64,000 nt of DNA from Beroe forskalii (GCA_011033025.1 WFMF01000127.1:1-64000), one strand, 5' to 3'; counted from the stretch's first letter, positions 9,164-22,700 are shown. The notes: a model not told the origin generated them from the sequence alone. Numbers and translations are program-made.

Positions 9164-12100
9164 TTAAATGTACTGATAATATAAGTTGAAGGCCAAAAAC
9201 AGAAGAAATATCATCATGGCAGGAAATAGCAATCTTTTTGTTTCCATAGGATACTGGAATACTTTAGCCTGAAAAGAATGGTATGAATGAATATTTTTCA
9301 GTATTTTCATTCTTGTTTCTCTAAAAGTGAAAGGACCTAGTTCTAATTTGTTTCACTTTGCTGGGCCAAGAAGAGATTACTGAAACTTTTTAATTCTATA
9401 CAGCTCATTAATGATTATCTGATAATTAAGACAAGAATGGTATGATGGGATAGTTAACAGACATGACTATGTTGCTTAATGCCTATATACCTATATACTT
9501 CAAAATATTCATCTCATTACTTAGGCTTGGCTACATAGGCCAATAATATATCTATGTAAGCTTTTATTTAAGGCTGGCAGTTACCCTCATTCTCAAGTCC
9601 TTTAAGTAGTATTGGAAGGAATCTAACTCTTCAGAAGTATCTGTTGGAGTGTGGCCAAACACTCTAGTTTCTAGTGCTTGATTGAATAACCGTTTGTGAG
9701 ATGTAGCTATCTTACATCCCTGAAATGAAATAAATCTAGCTGATACTTGATTGGGTTTCAAGGATATGAATATTTCAATAATTCAATACATAATTAATAT
9801 TGACTACTGTATATAATGCAACTGTCATGATACAGGGGATACAAACCTGAAACACTGTAGCCATGAACATGATAATCAATACCACATCTCTTACAATGAC
9901 TACACAGAAAGATATTTCTCCATACCATTTCACTGTTATACAGGTGTCCCTGAAATAATCATTAATTTACTGGTATTTCTTCAAGTTTTCACATAGAATA
10001 AATCCAAGAGATCAATCCTTTTCGAAGTATTTATTGAATTTTTGATTGCAGGTACATAAGGGGGAGCATCAAGTCATCAGCCATATCACCCTGCATTTTA
10101 CCTCTAATTGAAGCCTTTGGTGTTATTGATCAAAAATTAGCACTACCACGTTTATAGCATAGAAAATCATATACAGTAATACAAAAATATGCTGTTTAAC
10201 ATGACAATTATGTGGTATGAAACAGGTTGGAACACCATGATTATCCCATACCTAGGTATTGGAGGTAATCCATCACATTCATCATCATTGAATATATTTG
10301 AAACATGTTCTGCATCTTCAATGGTCTCAAGAATGGAGTACAAATCTGAAAATTTGTCAAATGCTTGATAAAGCTGTGTAAAGCACAGGGGACCTTACTT
10401 GGAATTGTATTATTATTGATAGTTTTAAGAATTAGTTGTATCTTTTGCAACCTTTACCTATAAAGATTCCATATGCCAGGTAGAATAGGATGAAGGACAT
10501 TGCAGGTGCAGATTCACTATTCATCTTGTGAACAAATGTGCAGATGTCATGTGCCTCCTGGTAAATAAAGTTTTAGATACAAAATATTCATGAAAATTGA
10601 CATGAAAATAGTTTATTGATTGTCTGGGATTATTATAATTTGATAGCAGTATTGTCTTTAGGAGCAACTCTATGTTCAAATGAAATTAGAAATAGAGTCT
10701 AATTTTGGAAAAACTTAATACCCTCATACCTGCATCATTGCTCTTAAAGTGCTTCTCTTTTCTCGCAAGGTAGTTTTCAGCTCATGAATGAGAAAATCTA
10801 TTAATCTGGCCTGAAATCAACTTCAGTCTGATATGAATAAATGAAAAATTAATTCAATTTTTATTGTCTACAGCAAACAATAAACAATATATGTGTTAGT
10901 CTATGTGAGAAAAAGAAGGAATGGCCAGAGAAAGCAACAGCTTGCAGAGCCTATGGATGAACATGTGACTGATGCTCCCTTTGAGTTAGGAAGAACCATG
11001 AACATTACAAAGTGAGTGACCATGTGGCATAATGATACTTATTACCTGTATATTGAAATTGAGAAGGATGGGGGTTAAAAAGATGAAGATTGCAAATGAA
11101 GGTATGGCCACCAACAGTCCTTGATAGTAATGCACATAATCGTCCTCCAGCTGCCTATGAAATAATTCCAGTTATATAAATTAAGAAATGTTAGTAACAT
11201 CAAGTTTGCAAGTTCACATATTTTGTATAGGTATTAATATTACCTGCTTTATTTGAATATATATAATATCCTGATTACATGATTTTGATGATAAATTGCA
11301 AAGGAAAGCCAAATTGAATGTAATACTAGTATCTTCCAAGTAATCTGCAATGTAATATTTACCCATCATCTGAATCGGCATAGACAGTCGGTGGAGTACA
11401 TTTCCACCAGACAAGACTCTTTCCAAAGTAAGAATTGGTAACTGTCAGTGCAAAAAGAAGGAAGAGAAAGACATATCCTGTTGCATACACAGCCTTGAAA
11501 ATATACTGTTAGTAAATTTAGTTAATTTTGAATGGGACTCTGAAAATGGGTCACTATTCATCATGGACTAGAGTTTTTACTCCATAATATTAATTGCACA
11601 ATAATACGATGTTAATGGAATTTATGATTTATCTTACTTGAGTCTGCTTATAAATGAATTTCTTGACTCTGGATTTGTTCCTGTTGGTTGGCTAACAAGG
11701 GCCTGAAAAAAACAAAATAAACCAGTGACACAGTAGTACTGTAATACAATACACATGCTAAGAGCTCGTATAGAGTATACACTTTAACAGTTGCAGAAGA
11801 GGCTTGAACAGTCCAACCCATTACCCATGTGTCCTTAGCCTCTGGTCGTCATGACAGTTGCTCTACCCAATCAACTATCAATACTCACTTTATGCCATTG
11901 TCAAAACTCAAGACTCTAAGTTAAATCAAAACTTTCATTTAAATTTTGAAATATTAAAATGATTTACCTTCTGAACCAGTGCTTCAACCTGTTCACTATG
12001 CTTTATTCTGAATACCCAGAAAGAGTACACAATAGCCACAAAGTGAATCAGACTGGGAAGGGTACTTTCCAGCGAGGATCGGCACATCCCTGAGAACAAA

Positions 12101-13115
12101 CTTATCAAGATGCATTGATGGTTCTCAAACTTCATTATCATGGAGGGGAAGGGAGGGGATTTTAAAATAAGTGCACACTGCATTCGTTTCTTTGGTCGTT
12201 ATTACAATATGGTCTTTATTACAATATGGTGTCTTTATTACAATATGGAGGGATACGAAATCGGCCAAAAGTTGATTTTGTAGGTGATACCGATGTGAGT
12301 CATCCATGAAAGTGGGGTAATGTGTAAACATGCTACTGGCTCTTTACTTGCTACCTTTCGACGGAAACAATCTGCTGAAATTTTCCTTCCAAAATCAGGT
12401 GTTATACTGTTATTCAGTCAATCATTCAGTACCTTCTATGTAGTTGTAGGATAAGGTTCTGTTGGTACACACTGGATCAATCCGGTGTTTCTCCATCTGC
12501 TCTTTACTTTCCTAGAGAAGTAGAAACCGTGGAAAGGATGTATTAGGGTCATCTTCAATGGCTAAACACCTACTTAAATTGGTCACATATATTACCAATT
12601 TCCACCACGGTATTGAAGATAAGTATTGTTAAATATTGGAATCATAACCAAAAATCACTAATTTAAAATTACCTTGCAAACGATTATGTTGATGACGTAT
12701 CCCGAGAGAATAATTAAGAAGACAAACAATGTCCACATCCAACTCAGAACTTAGACATGTGTTGTCCTGGCAACCGAAGTTCCGCATTCCAAGCTGAGAA
12801 GAGAACATAATTATAGAAATTCTGAAAGCTGTACAAACCTATTAAAATAATCACCGGAGTACCTTAGATCTTTGAATGGACTCTTTTACTACATAAAGTC
12901 GTAGATAAATCAGACCGTACACGAAAATTGTTGTACGACGATACCATCTTCAGGTAATACCTACATAAAGGTTCATGATATTGACGTCACCAAACATGCC
13001 TGATGCTAATTAATCATACAATTGTACAGTTGATAAGATTCCTAATTCCTATCTTACTGCTTTGAGAATGTTGGAGTAAGGTTTCAGAACTTTTCTCTCT
13101 AAGCTGGGGAGCCAT
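9164..13115 (-). CDS. Gustatory-receptor-like (GRL) seven-helix chemoreceptor candidate
   Basis: Minus-strand exons: 13115-13058, 12749-12673, 12511-12433, 12089-11968, 11493-11363, 11154-11046, 10810-10730, 10557-10458, 10345-10252, 9949-9847, 9719-9585, 9268-9164 (TAA stop). Every junction has AG/GT borders and matching phase, giving 397 codons. Helices lie at about residues 20-43, 82-98, 113-131, 168-188, 236-255, 296-317 and 376-397. Loops 2-3, 4-5 and 6-7 are basic. Loops 1-2 (N62-R-T glycosylation site), 3-4 and 5-6 are acidic or Cys-bearing. This implies a cytoplasmic N terminus and outside C terminus, the reverse of GPCRs and typical of insect Gr/Or proteins and GRLs. The long loop between helices 4 and 5 (Leu-rich REKRSTL...DICTFV) also resembles Gr proteins. 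The C terminus ends LYYQYI rather than a canonical TYhhhhhQF. Such proteins act as ligand-gated cation channels in insects; a chemoreceptor role here is inference. The acceptor for exon 2 (TCTAAG) is weak, and exon 5 (11493) could begin at 11505. Confidence 0.65.
11638..11702 (-). other. Candidate 65-bp cassette exon in the GRL gene
   Basis: It has a good acceptor (TTTTTTCAG) and donor (GTAAGA) and is open in the frame that follows exon 4 (ALVSQPTGTNPES...). It is 65 bp long, so including it puts the next exon (helix 3) out of frame. Skipping it restores a continuous protein. It could be a chance exon-like sequence, a frame-breaking regulated exon, or a sign of an indel in the assembly. Confidence 0.35.
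11795..11885 (-). repeat. tRNA-like SINE fragment in GRL intron
   Basis: On the minus strand, TAGTTGATTGGGTAGAGCAAC resembles a tRNA A-box region. About 55 bases further, GACTGTTCAAGCCTC resembles a B box. The insertion lies in the intron between GRL coding exons 4 and 5. No cloverleaf is complete, so it is a tRNA-derived SINE head or decayed tRNA rather than a tRNA gene. Confidence 0.4.
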
Positions 13116-13382
13116 TGAGATGTTGGGAGATTTCAAGGTCCAAACTCTCTTCGTTTGGTGCCTGAGGATAAGATTTTACGACTCACTTTGAGACGGTCTG
13201 AGACTTGAAAGTGGAATGATTTTATCTCATACTATACGAGGCATTTGTCATTTTATCTCGATCAAAATCATATTTTTAGGAAAAGATTAGTGCTTATTAA
13301 ATACAATCACATCTTTCCGATTCAAATACTTGATAATATTATGATGCAAAGATACATTTCATAGGGTGTAGCTCACGAATAA

Positions 13383-13384
13383 NN
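13383..13384. other. 2-N assembly ambiguity
   Basis: Two undetermined bases mark the left edge of the GC-rich TTTAAA repeat. The sequence changes from ordinary AT-rich DNA to low-complexity repeat exactly here, so this is a junction in the assembly. Confidence 0.9.
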
Positions 13385-15700
13385 CGCCAAAAAACACATA
13401 AAACCCTTTAAAAGGCAAAAGCCAAAAAAAATGATTTAAAAAGGGGCATGACGCCAAAGAACATCCGCCCTTTAAAATTTAAAAAGCCCTAAAGGGGAAC
13501 ATTAAAACGATGCACGCCTTTGGTGAACCACCTTAAAGGGCCATCAGAAAGGGGTCAAGCCAAAAGGGCACAGCCTTTAAAAGGGCAACAGGCCCCAAAA
13601 ACTGCACGCTTTGGTTTTCTCACGCCTTGGGCACAACAATTTTTAAAAAGCCTTTGCACTTAAAAAGGGCCCTCATCCAAAGGCGCCCCAAAAGGCGCAT
13701 GTCGCCTTTTTTTTCTCACCCGTAAAAGGCACGCCTTTAAAACGCATGCAGCCAAAAAAAAAACCCCCGCTTACCCATCGCTTTAAATGGGTTGTGCCTT
13801 TTTCGCTGCCTTTTAAAGGCGCAGGCCTTTAAAGGCCGGGGCCCCTTAAAAAATGCAGCCCTTAAAAAGGCCTTCAGCCTTTAAAGGACTCTACCTTTTA
13901 AAGGCGTGAAACCTAAAGGGATTCCGCTTTTAAGGGCTGTTGCGGGCCGGGCGCGAAAGCCTTTTAAAGGGCATCATGCCCAAAAACCCCGGCCCTGAAA
14001 GGCGCATGCCGCCAAAAACCATCACCCTTAAAAGGGGAACACCTTAACTGAAAAAAAAAGGCGCATGAACGCCTTGGGCTGCAGCTTTTTAAAGGCGTGC
14101 ACGCCTTTAAAAACAAAACCCTTAAAAGGCCATACGCCCTAAAGGGGCATACCCTAAAAAGCGATGCCCCTAAAAGGGCATTTCCAAAAGGCCGCAAACC
14201 CAAAAAACCCCGCACCCTTTGAAAGCCCCCTACCCTTTAAAAAAGGGGCATACGTTTTAAAGGGGGCAAGGGGCCCCTAAAGGGGGATCACGGCTTTGGC
14301 AAGCACGCCTTTAGATGGGGGGCAGCCCTAAAAGAGAAGCCTTGGCGCATGCCAAAGGCGCAGCATGCTTTTTAGGCAGCACGCCCCTAAGGGAAATTTC
14401 CTAAAGGCGAAACGCCGGGCATGCACCCTTTTAAAAGGGGCAGCCCGCTAAGCGCGACGCTTTAAAAATGCGCATGCTCCTTTTAAAAAAATTACGCTTT
14501 TAAAACGCATATTTGGTATACGCCAAGGTTGTGCCCCTAAAAAACATACGCCTTTAAAGGCGCAAAGGCTTAAAGGCCATGCACGCCAAGGCCCAACACC
14601 TTAAAAAGGGGCATGACGCCAAAGGTTTTTCCGCCCTTAAAAGTGCGGGGCCTTCAAAGGGACAAGCACCCTAAAAAAAAACATGCCTTAAAAGGCCAAG
14701 CCAAAAAAGGCATGGCGGGGGGAGCAAAAAGGTGGCATCCCTTTAAAAAAGGGGCCCTGCCCCCCGAAAAGGGACCACCCCAAGGCGCTTCTTAAAAGGG
14801 GCATGCCGCCCAAAAAAGGGCCCTGTACCTTTAAAGGCGCGGCCCTTTTAAAGGGCCCTTACAAAAAGGGATGGCCCAAAAAAAGGGCATCAGCCTTTAA
14901 AGGGGTGCACGGGCCCTTAAAATGCATGCGCCTTAAAACCCCGCACGCCTTAAAAGGGGTGACGCCCTTTAAAAAAGGGGCATCACCCCGGCGCATTACG
15001 CCTTTGGGCTCCAAAAAAGGGGCATGCGCCCGGGGCATACGCCTTTTAAAAGGCCGTTTGGGCCTAAAAAGGTACTTTCAAAGGGGCATGCAGCTTCGTT
15101 TTAAAAACACCCTTTTTGGGGCAACACCCTTCAAGGGGCGCCCCTAAAAGGGCCATGTATTTAAACACACATTAAAAGGGCATCGCTTTAAAGGGGCGGA
15201 AAAGCATCTTCAAGGGGCCCGGGCAAAATTTACCCCACCGGGGGCCATCGACGAGGGAAACGACGGCGCGCTTTCCCCTAACCAGGGGTGTTGCGAGCAG
15301 GGGGCGCCGTAAAACGGGGGTCTGGGTTGAGCAACGCCCTCGCCCCCAAAAAAACCTTTGGGGAATTTTTAATGGGCACGGCGCCCCAAAGGGGGCCCCC
15401 CGGGTCAAAGGGCCCCCCGCCCCAAAAAGGGGAAAGCGTGCCCCAAAGGGCCCTGCGCTGGGCCATGCGCGCTGGGGCATGCGCCTCAAAAGGGACATGC
15501 CGCCTAAAGGCATGCCTCAAAGGGCCCTGCCGGGGTCAAGGGCGCGCGGGTCAGGGCCAGCCCGCCCCAAAAAAGCCCCGGGCCCAAAAGGGGCATGGCG
15601 CTCCCGAGACCGCCTTGGCCGCCCCGGGCATCACGTTTCAAAAAGGAGGGCGATGGCGCCCGGGGGCAAAAGACTCCGGGTATCGGGTTTGAGGTTTCAC
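13385..15700. repeat. Degenerate GC-rich TTTAAA-palindrome repeat tract
   Basis: About 2.3 kb built from imperfect short units around CCTTTAAAAGGGGCATG and GGCGCATGC, roughly 16-18 bp each, with very variable spacing and homopolymer length. The units are near-palindromic, so long ORFs appear on both strands (for example 14613-15147 and 15172-15520). They have no domain and follow repeat composition. Base composition is unlike the surroundings. The irregular homopolymers beside an N gap are what uncorrected long reads of a tandem repeat look like, so the true unit may be cleaner. Confidence 0.7.
15277..15336 (-). repeat. ACCAGATCCCTAG / CCCCTGGTTAGG dispersed repeat, copy 3
   Basis: Reads TTTCCCCTAACCAGGGGTGT at the start and CGTAAAACGGGGGTCTGGGT toward the end. 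This is the reverse complement of the ends of the 4091 and 8059 copies. It sits inside the GC-rich tract and is partly degraded. Confidence 0.6.
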
Positions 15701-15759
15701 TTGCAACCTCGAGTGTTGGGGGCGTGCTCCCAAAAGATGCGCGGGGGGAAAAAGGAACT

Positions 15760-16700
15760 CTCTTTTTTTTATTTGAATTTAGTTGACAAAATGATACATT
15801 GATATAGATACAATGAAACTATTATGACAAAATATATGGTGCAACAGTTAGAAAACAATACAAAGCATCCAAATATTGCTCATGGCAATGATAAATCCAC
15901 CTGGCTTAGTTTGATAGCTTCATACATGGCAGAGTGTTTAGCAAGCTGTTTTGATGCAGATGACTTTGCAGGAATTATTATTCACTTGGACAAGTTCTGT
16001 TTGAACACTGCACACAATGTTTTATTGTCAAGTTTTGTTTACTTGATCATAATAATTCAAATTCTCAATCAACTCTTATTTAAGTTTTGATTTACCCACA
16101 AATCTTCCATTGCTGCGATGCTCGGAATTCAGGGCTTCTGGGTGATGAAGTCAGTCAGTTGTAATATGTGTGAGGTGTTATTGGCTGAAGCCTTTTCAAA
16201 TTGATGATGTGAGCCTGCTGTTGGGATGGCGTTTTTTCATTTAATAAGTTGATATTTTGAAGACTTCAATCTGCAAGATTACCCCAACTCAGTGCTTGTC
16301 TTTAATATATACCTGCCTAGCTCTCTGATGAAGGCATTTCTTTCATGGATCCCGTCAAAGACTATGGTTGGAGTTGTTGGAGAGTTCTGTGGCTTGACTA
16401 CAAAGATGACTGTACATTTTACATTGAAGACAATAAAATTTCTTTTTCTTCTAAAGCTCATAGTAGGCGGCTTTATTACAAGTTTCATGAATTTGGACTA
16501 TTGATTATAAGTTTCAAACTTTAGATTGTGCTTTGGTGATGCAAAAACTCTACATGTGTTTTACAGATTTATAGGCTTTACTAGCATCTTCCCTTAATAT
16601 TTTGTTCAAATTGGTTTATGATGTTGTAATTCTATTTGTTAACCAAGTATCTTGACATAGAGCTCTATGATCATTTCATTTAATCCTCCATTTCTAGGAT
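15760..16700. other. Region upstream of the six-cysteine adaptor gene
   Basis: AT-rich. Frames at 15824-16090 (plus) and 16488-16279 (minus) are open for 70-88 codons, but I recognise no family in either and see no splice-supported extension. The 5' untranslated exon and promoter of the downstream gene may lie here, but no TATA or initiator could be picked with confidence. Confidence 0.35.
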
Positions 16701-16723
16701 GAAATGAAAAGATCAATGAAGTT

Positions 16724-19700
16724 ATGGAGGTATTCCTTGCCACCTTGTCGATAGGTGTTACATTGCTTGAAGGAACAGAGTATAAGACATGTGCTTCATC
16801 AGAGACTGATATTGATGGACACATAATAACTTATCAGTGAGTTCAAGTCAATAGTTGAATTCTTAAAAAGTCCTGAAGATCATTTGATAAGTGAATGATC
16901 ACTTATTCTCTAATAATGGAACTGGAAGATATAATCCTATATTGACATTTTTAGGAAACAAATTATGAAGAATATGTTATATGAAGTGCACCAACTATTT
17001 CTAGTATTATGTAGGATACAATAAAATGCATATTTATTTCCTTTACAGGTGTGAAGCTGTAAGAAGATGTTGCAGCACCATTGAAAAGCAAAGAGATTGC
17101 TGCATTTCAGATCTTGACCAAAATATACCGTAAGTATCCTATAGGTAGCTTTACATATTTAACATACAGTAAACTATAACTACCATATTACAAATGGCCT
17201 TTTGTAATTTCTTGTTAACAACAGCAGCTAATTTCGGGAATCCTTAAAACCATTGTGTCTTTGTGTAATCTGTGCAAATAATGAATTAGGAAGATGAACA
17301 AATGGTCAATTTTCGACCATATCTGAAAATTTCAGGGCATCCAGTGACTGCCTCAATGGAAGTTGTGAACAGTGGGGTTCTATTAAAACCCTTTATTTTA
17401 TTGTAAGGTTAGTTTGAGTGAAGCTGCACTTTGCTAGATATAGCTAGGCAGGAAAATGTGCTTTTAAACTTGTGAGAGTTTGAATTTGAGACAAGATTTA
17501 AGTTGTTTCCATGAGGATCTATATCAGAACTCTGAAGTGCTATTCATACTTCTACAATACTTCAAATATGGTAAATATCTATTCTTTCAACTTTTAAAAT
17601 GCGTTGTACTACAACTTTCAATTACATGTTCAATTAACTTGCATTTCTCCTCAAAAGTTCAAACTTTCTGAAGGAAATGTTATAGGTGCTAATACTAACT
17701 AGGTAGCTAGGCTTCAAATCTGAATTCAGCGGAAAAGACAACTATGTATTTATTGAATGGATCATACTTATAAACCTCTTATGCTCAACTAACAATCGCA
17801 TCTCTAAACTATTCCAGAATAATGACATTTATAACTCACACAGAATGATGAAACAATGCTTAATTTCTGTTCCATTACCTGCCTTATTAACTTGAATAAT
17901 GCAATTAAAAAACTGTAAGATATGATAATCTGACTCTCTGATATTCATAAGATTCTGAGCCAAACATAATTTCCTGTTGTTATGTTCTAAAAGAGGTGGC
18001 TGTCAAAACCTGTTCTGATCATCATTAAAAGCAAATCATCATTAAATCCTGCAATCTTTGGAGGCTTCTCTGAAATAGCTAAATAATAAGATTAATAAGC
18101 TGCACTTATAATCTCTGCAAATAAAACATAGACAGTTCAGAGCCCTTGAATCACCATTTCAAACCGTGATGATGACCTCACTTTCATTCGCTAGCTTACT
18201 TGGATTTTGAATTGTCTGCAATCGTATTCAATGATTGAACTGCTCTGAAATCACGTTCTGTCACCACGTTTGTCGATCATCGGGAATCAGAAAATACACA
18301 TTCCGATGTCTTGTCCGACGAGCTGGTATTCACTGAAATGAAGGAATGGAATGATGAGTGATATCGGAAGACTTATCTTGTGCTACGTGAAATCAGTGAA
18401 ATTCTGCTATTTTTCATGAGCTTGGTGAACATATTTGTACCAAGGAAACAGTTAGATGCAATATCAACATATCACATTTACCTTGCCCATTGCCCAATCA
18501 CTTTTTGTCCTAAAATGGAAGACATAAACTCATATTTATCTCCCCAATCACTCATTTGCTTTACAAAAAGGCATAAACCCTTACTTTTAAAGGATAGATA
18601 TTTTCGACTACATGTTGCAGTTGTGGAATAACACACAGTAAAACAGTTAAATTAATACTCCTACCTAGCTGTTCCACTACAATAAACTTTCTGTGCACTC
18701 TTGAAAGCTTGGTGACAGTTTGTAAAATTACAAAATACTGAGACACGGAACTTAGTGCAAGTTTATAATTAAATTTAGTTACTGCGTTGCAAATTCTGTC
18801 AGTGTCATCGATAGTTTACCCACAGTGCATTGAAGTCTGACGAATCAGAGGGAAGGATTTGTGGGATACTCTGCTCTGATTGGTCAGACATTGGCATGCA
18901 GTTAGTAAACTAATATATACCTTCTGCCTTTCACTAAATCAAAATAATATATGCCGAAATTAAAGTCTGATTTTCGAAGGCATTAGTTTTCGAAGGCATT
19001 GGTTCCCATATCTTCACTACTTAAAAGATCATGCAAATGTTTCATAACACGATTCGATGTATGAAAATCCGAAGAAACACGGCCTTTGAATGATGAAGTT
19101 TGACACTGTGATCGAAGCTGGTATCTCAAGTTAACCTCTCACTTCTTTTCTCTGCACCGAACACTAATTCAGATTCCTAGTTAAAATGCATGATGCAAGA
19201 TATTATCAACTTGTCGTTGTGAACTTTTAGAAGTCTGAACACTTCAAATGTCCACACTCTAAAGTGGGAAGGTACTGTTTATCTCACTATCCCAGTATAT
19301 AAATACGGCAATTACGTGAATTGTGGAACTAATATATAATCCAGTATAGTGTAAGCAGGAAAAGCACGAGTTCTGACACGCAAATATTAGGGAGAAATGT
19401 TTGTTTGTTTGTTTGTTTGAGAGTGTAGGAATGTGCTTGCATGTACTGACTGATTATGAGTGAAGCTGTAAGTGTAGAAATGCGCTATAAGTACTTTTAG
19501 AAGTAAGACCGATTAAGATGTTTATGAGTTTATGTCGGTACGTCTGGATATTCTGTCGCTCTCAGAGCTATTTGGTAAGTACTCTCATATAAACATAACT
19601 TGTCAGATGTCTCGACTGACAGCACAGTCAGGTACTAATGGACTGGATGTCCATGATCAGTCATATTACAGGACTTAAATAGAGCCATGAAACTATGTGA

Positions 19701-22700
19701 TACATCGTAAAATCTTCGATTTTGACCCTCCTAAAATTCTGTAATAGCTAGTAAATTTAACTGGTAATTTCGATACTGAAGATAGTTGAATCTTTTGACG
19801 TTTGAACGTACAATAAGCAGAGAATTTCAAGGATTGAGAAGATTGATTAATATTTCTAAGAAACAATGTTCAAGTAAATTTTAATGTATTAAAAGATTAC
19901 AGAAAGTGCTTAGCGCAGGCTGGCGTATTTTGGCGTGTACAAAACAGTGTATGATTTACACATTTTGTATTGTTCTCAACTCAAAGACTTGAGATAGAGA
20001 GTCGTGTAGTCCTGAGATACAGGACTGCTGAATACACAGGACACGTTATACATCGACTATCGCACCTCAGAACCGAATGGCGAATAATCGCACATTTCAG
20101 TACAGTAGAGCTCATGAATTTCTTTCACTAAAAGTAAAGAAGTAAACACCTCATTTTCAAGCACAAATGACTTCTCATTAAAATGATAATGATGTAACAA
20201 ACATCATCAGCTCTAGCAATGTTTTTTCCAAGATTTCGTTTTTTGACCCATTTATGGTATATCCAACTATGCCCTACGGCTACTGATTGCTATCCTCACT
20301 CCTTATCTTTGGAATATCGGAATCTCGCTTAAAAGGCCAATGTGATAACACGACTCTTGTTCGGTTAAGACTCCTAATGCTCTAATGATAATTGATAAAG
20401 TTCTGCACAAGGGCAGACACCAATGTCCTTACACACAATGGACAAACACCCACCAATTACACAAGCTATCTCACGACCAAATTATTATATTGGTAGTCAA
20501 AGACTCTCTTCTGGATGGCATGGTGGCTCAACTCAAGGGTAGTGTGCCTGTGTGACTCAAAGACCTAGTTCGCCAATATTTGTTTTATCAATTATATTGG
20601 TAGACTACACGCGTCTCACGAACAAATCTACGAATTGTCTACACGGACAGACACAAACTCACATTAATTAACTGAACAATTCCACTCTCAGAAGAAATTT
20701 ACTGGAGCACAATTCCACAAATTATAACAAACATATTTGATTTTACAGACTCACATCAATTCATTCCCTGACACATTCCACAGACATAAACAATAAGCAT
20801 TTTACGACTCCCAAACACAAACTCTAACAAATTACTGCCACATTACACACTTTAAAATTCTACACAGTTTGACGCTAAGAATCTAGATTACACCCTTAAA
20901 CCAACACTGACAAATTACCAACAAACACACAAACTACACCCACTTTACACACCGGCAGCTTGTTTTCATCCCACGACAGGAATAACTAGTCTCCGTCATC
21001 AGCACACCATTCTAATCCCTGATAATGACGTCATACTCTCAACAACAGCTGTATATTGCTAGCTCGTTATTGCTCACACACCGTCTAGCTGTGCCGTCGC
21101 GCGCCAATTAATTAGACTCAATTCCCTGCTTCACTTTGTCAAATGCTAATATATTCAATTACCAACCAGCCAATCAGAGCTCTGGGATTCATATCACGTT
21201 GCATTAACCAACCAATCAGAGGTCTGGGATTCTAGTCACGTGATGTTGGTTTAGTCACGTGACAAGGCGTCAGGTATTCTGTTCGCTGTAAAACAGTTTA
21301 GGATATTTCTATGGTGGTGAAATATTTGGAGGTTGTTTGTGAAAACAGGGGCTGTTTTCAGTTTTCACTGCTCTATTTCTAATTCAATCAGACGAAAAAG
21401 TAGGAGTTTTTGGAAGGTTTCGGTCGGTAAGCATTCAAACCAACGTGTGGCGTTGAGTGTTCTAACTTACTAATCTTATTAGTTAACTCATGAAATTTTG
21501 CAGGTCAGTACAGTTTGATCCAACTTAGAAAATGCTGCTTTCAGAATTTTGAGTTTCGACCATTTTCACGATTTACAGCCTCTCAAAAACCCAATTTTTG
21601 GCCTAAAAATGGACTTCTTTGGTTATAATTGTCCACAAGGACCAAATATAAGGCTGAAATATGCTTTTTCCCGTGTGACTGCCTTCCAGAGAGTGTACTA
21701 GAACCAAATAATGATGCATTTATTAACAGAGTTTTCCACAAGTCCAATGGTGTCAGAGTATTTTCTGAATTTTGATCAGTATCTCGGGGGGGGGGTCCTC
21801 CTATTAATAAAGTTACTAGTTAACTCATGAAATTTTGCAGGTCAGTACAGTTTGATCCAACTAAGAAAATGCTGCTTTCAGAATTTTGAGTTTCGACCAT
21901 TTTCACGATTTACAGCCTCTCAAAAACCCAATTTTTGGCCTAAAAAATGGACTTCTTTGGTTATAATTGTCCACAAGGACCAAATATAAGGCTGAAATAT
22001 GCTTTTTCCCGTGTGACTGCCTTCCAGAGAGTGTACTAGAACCAAATAATGATGCATTTATGAAACAGAGTTTTCCACAAGTCCAATGGTGTCAGAGTAT
22101 TTTCTGAATTTTGATCAGTATCTCGGGGGGGGGTCGTCCTATTAATAAAGTTACTAGTTAACTCATGAAATTTTGCAGGTCAGTACAGTTTGATCCAACT
22201 AAGAAAATGCTGCTTTCAGAATTTTGAGTTTCGACCATTTCACGATTTACAGCCTCTCAAAACCCAATTTTTGGCCTAAAATGGACTTCTTTGGTTATAA
22301 TTGTCCACAAGGACCAAATATAAGGCTGAAATATGCTTTTTCCCGTGTGACTGCCTTCCAGAGAGTGTACTAGAACCAAATAATGATGCATTTATTAACA
22401 GAGTTTTACAAGTCCAATGGTGTCAGAGTATTTTCTGAATTTTGATCAGTATCTCGGGGGGGGGGGTCCTATTAAAGTTACTAGTTAACTCATGAAATTT
22501 TGCAGGTCAGTACAGTTTGATCCAACTAAGAAAATGCTGCTTTCAGAATTTTGAGTTTCGACCATTTTCACGATTTACAGCCTCTCAAAAACCCAATTTT
22601 TGGCCTAAAAATGGACTTCTTTGGTTATAATTGTCCACAAGGACCAAATATAAGGCTGAAATATGCTTTTTCCCGTGTGACTGCCTTCCAGAGAGTGTAC

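Noticed and set aside
11795-11885. tRNA gene
   Set aside because: The A and B box likenesses are present, but acceptor and anticodon stems do not form; kept only as a SINE fragment.
14613-15802. Long overlapping ORFs on both strands
   Set aside because: They follow the palindromic GC-rich repeat, have Lys/Gly/Pro bias and no domain, and appear symmetrically on both strands.
16279-16488. Minus-strand 69-codon ORF (FIRELGRYIL...)
   Set aside because: It looks protein-like but has no clear splice borders, no family match I can name, and an equally long plus-strand frame opposite.
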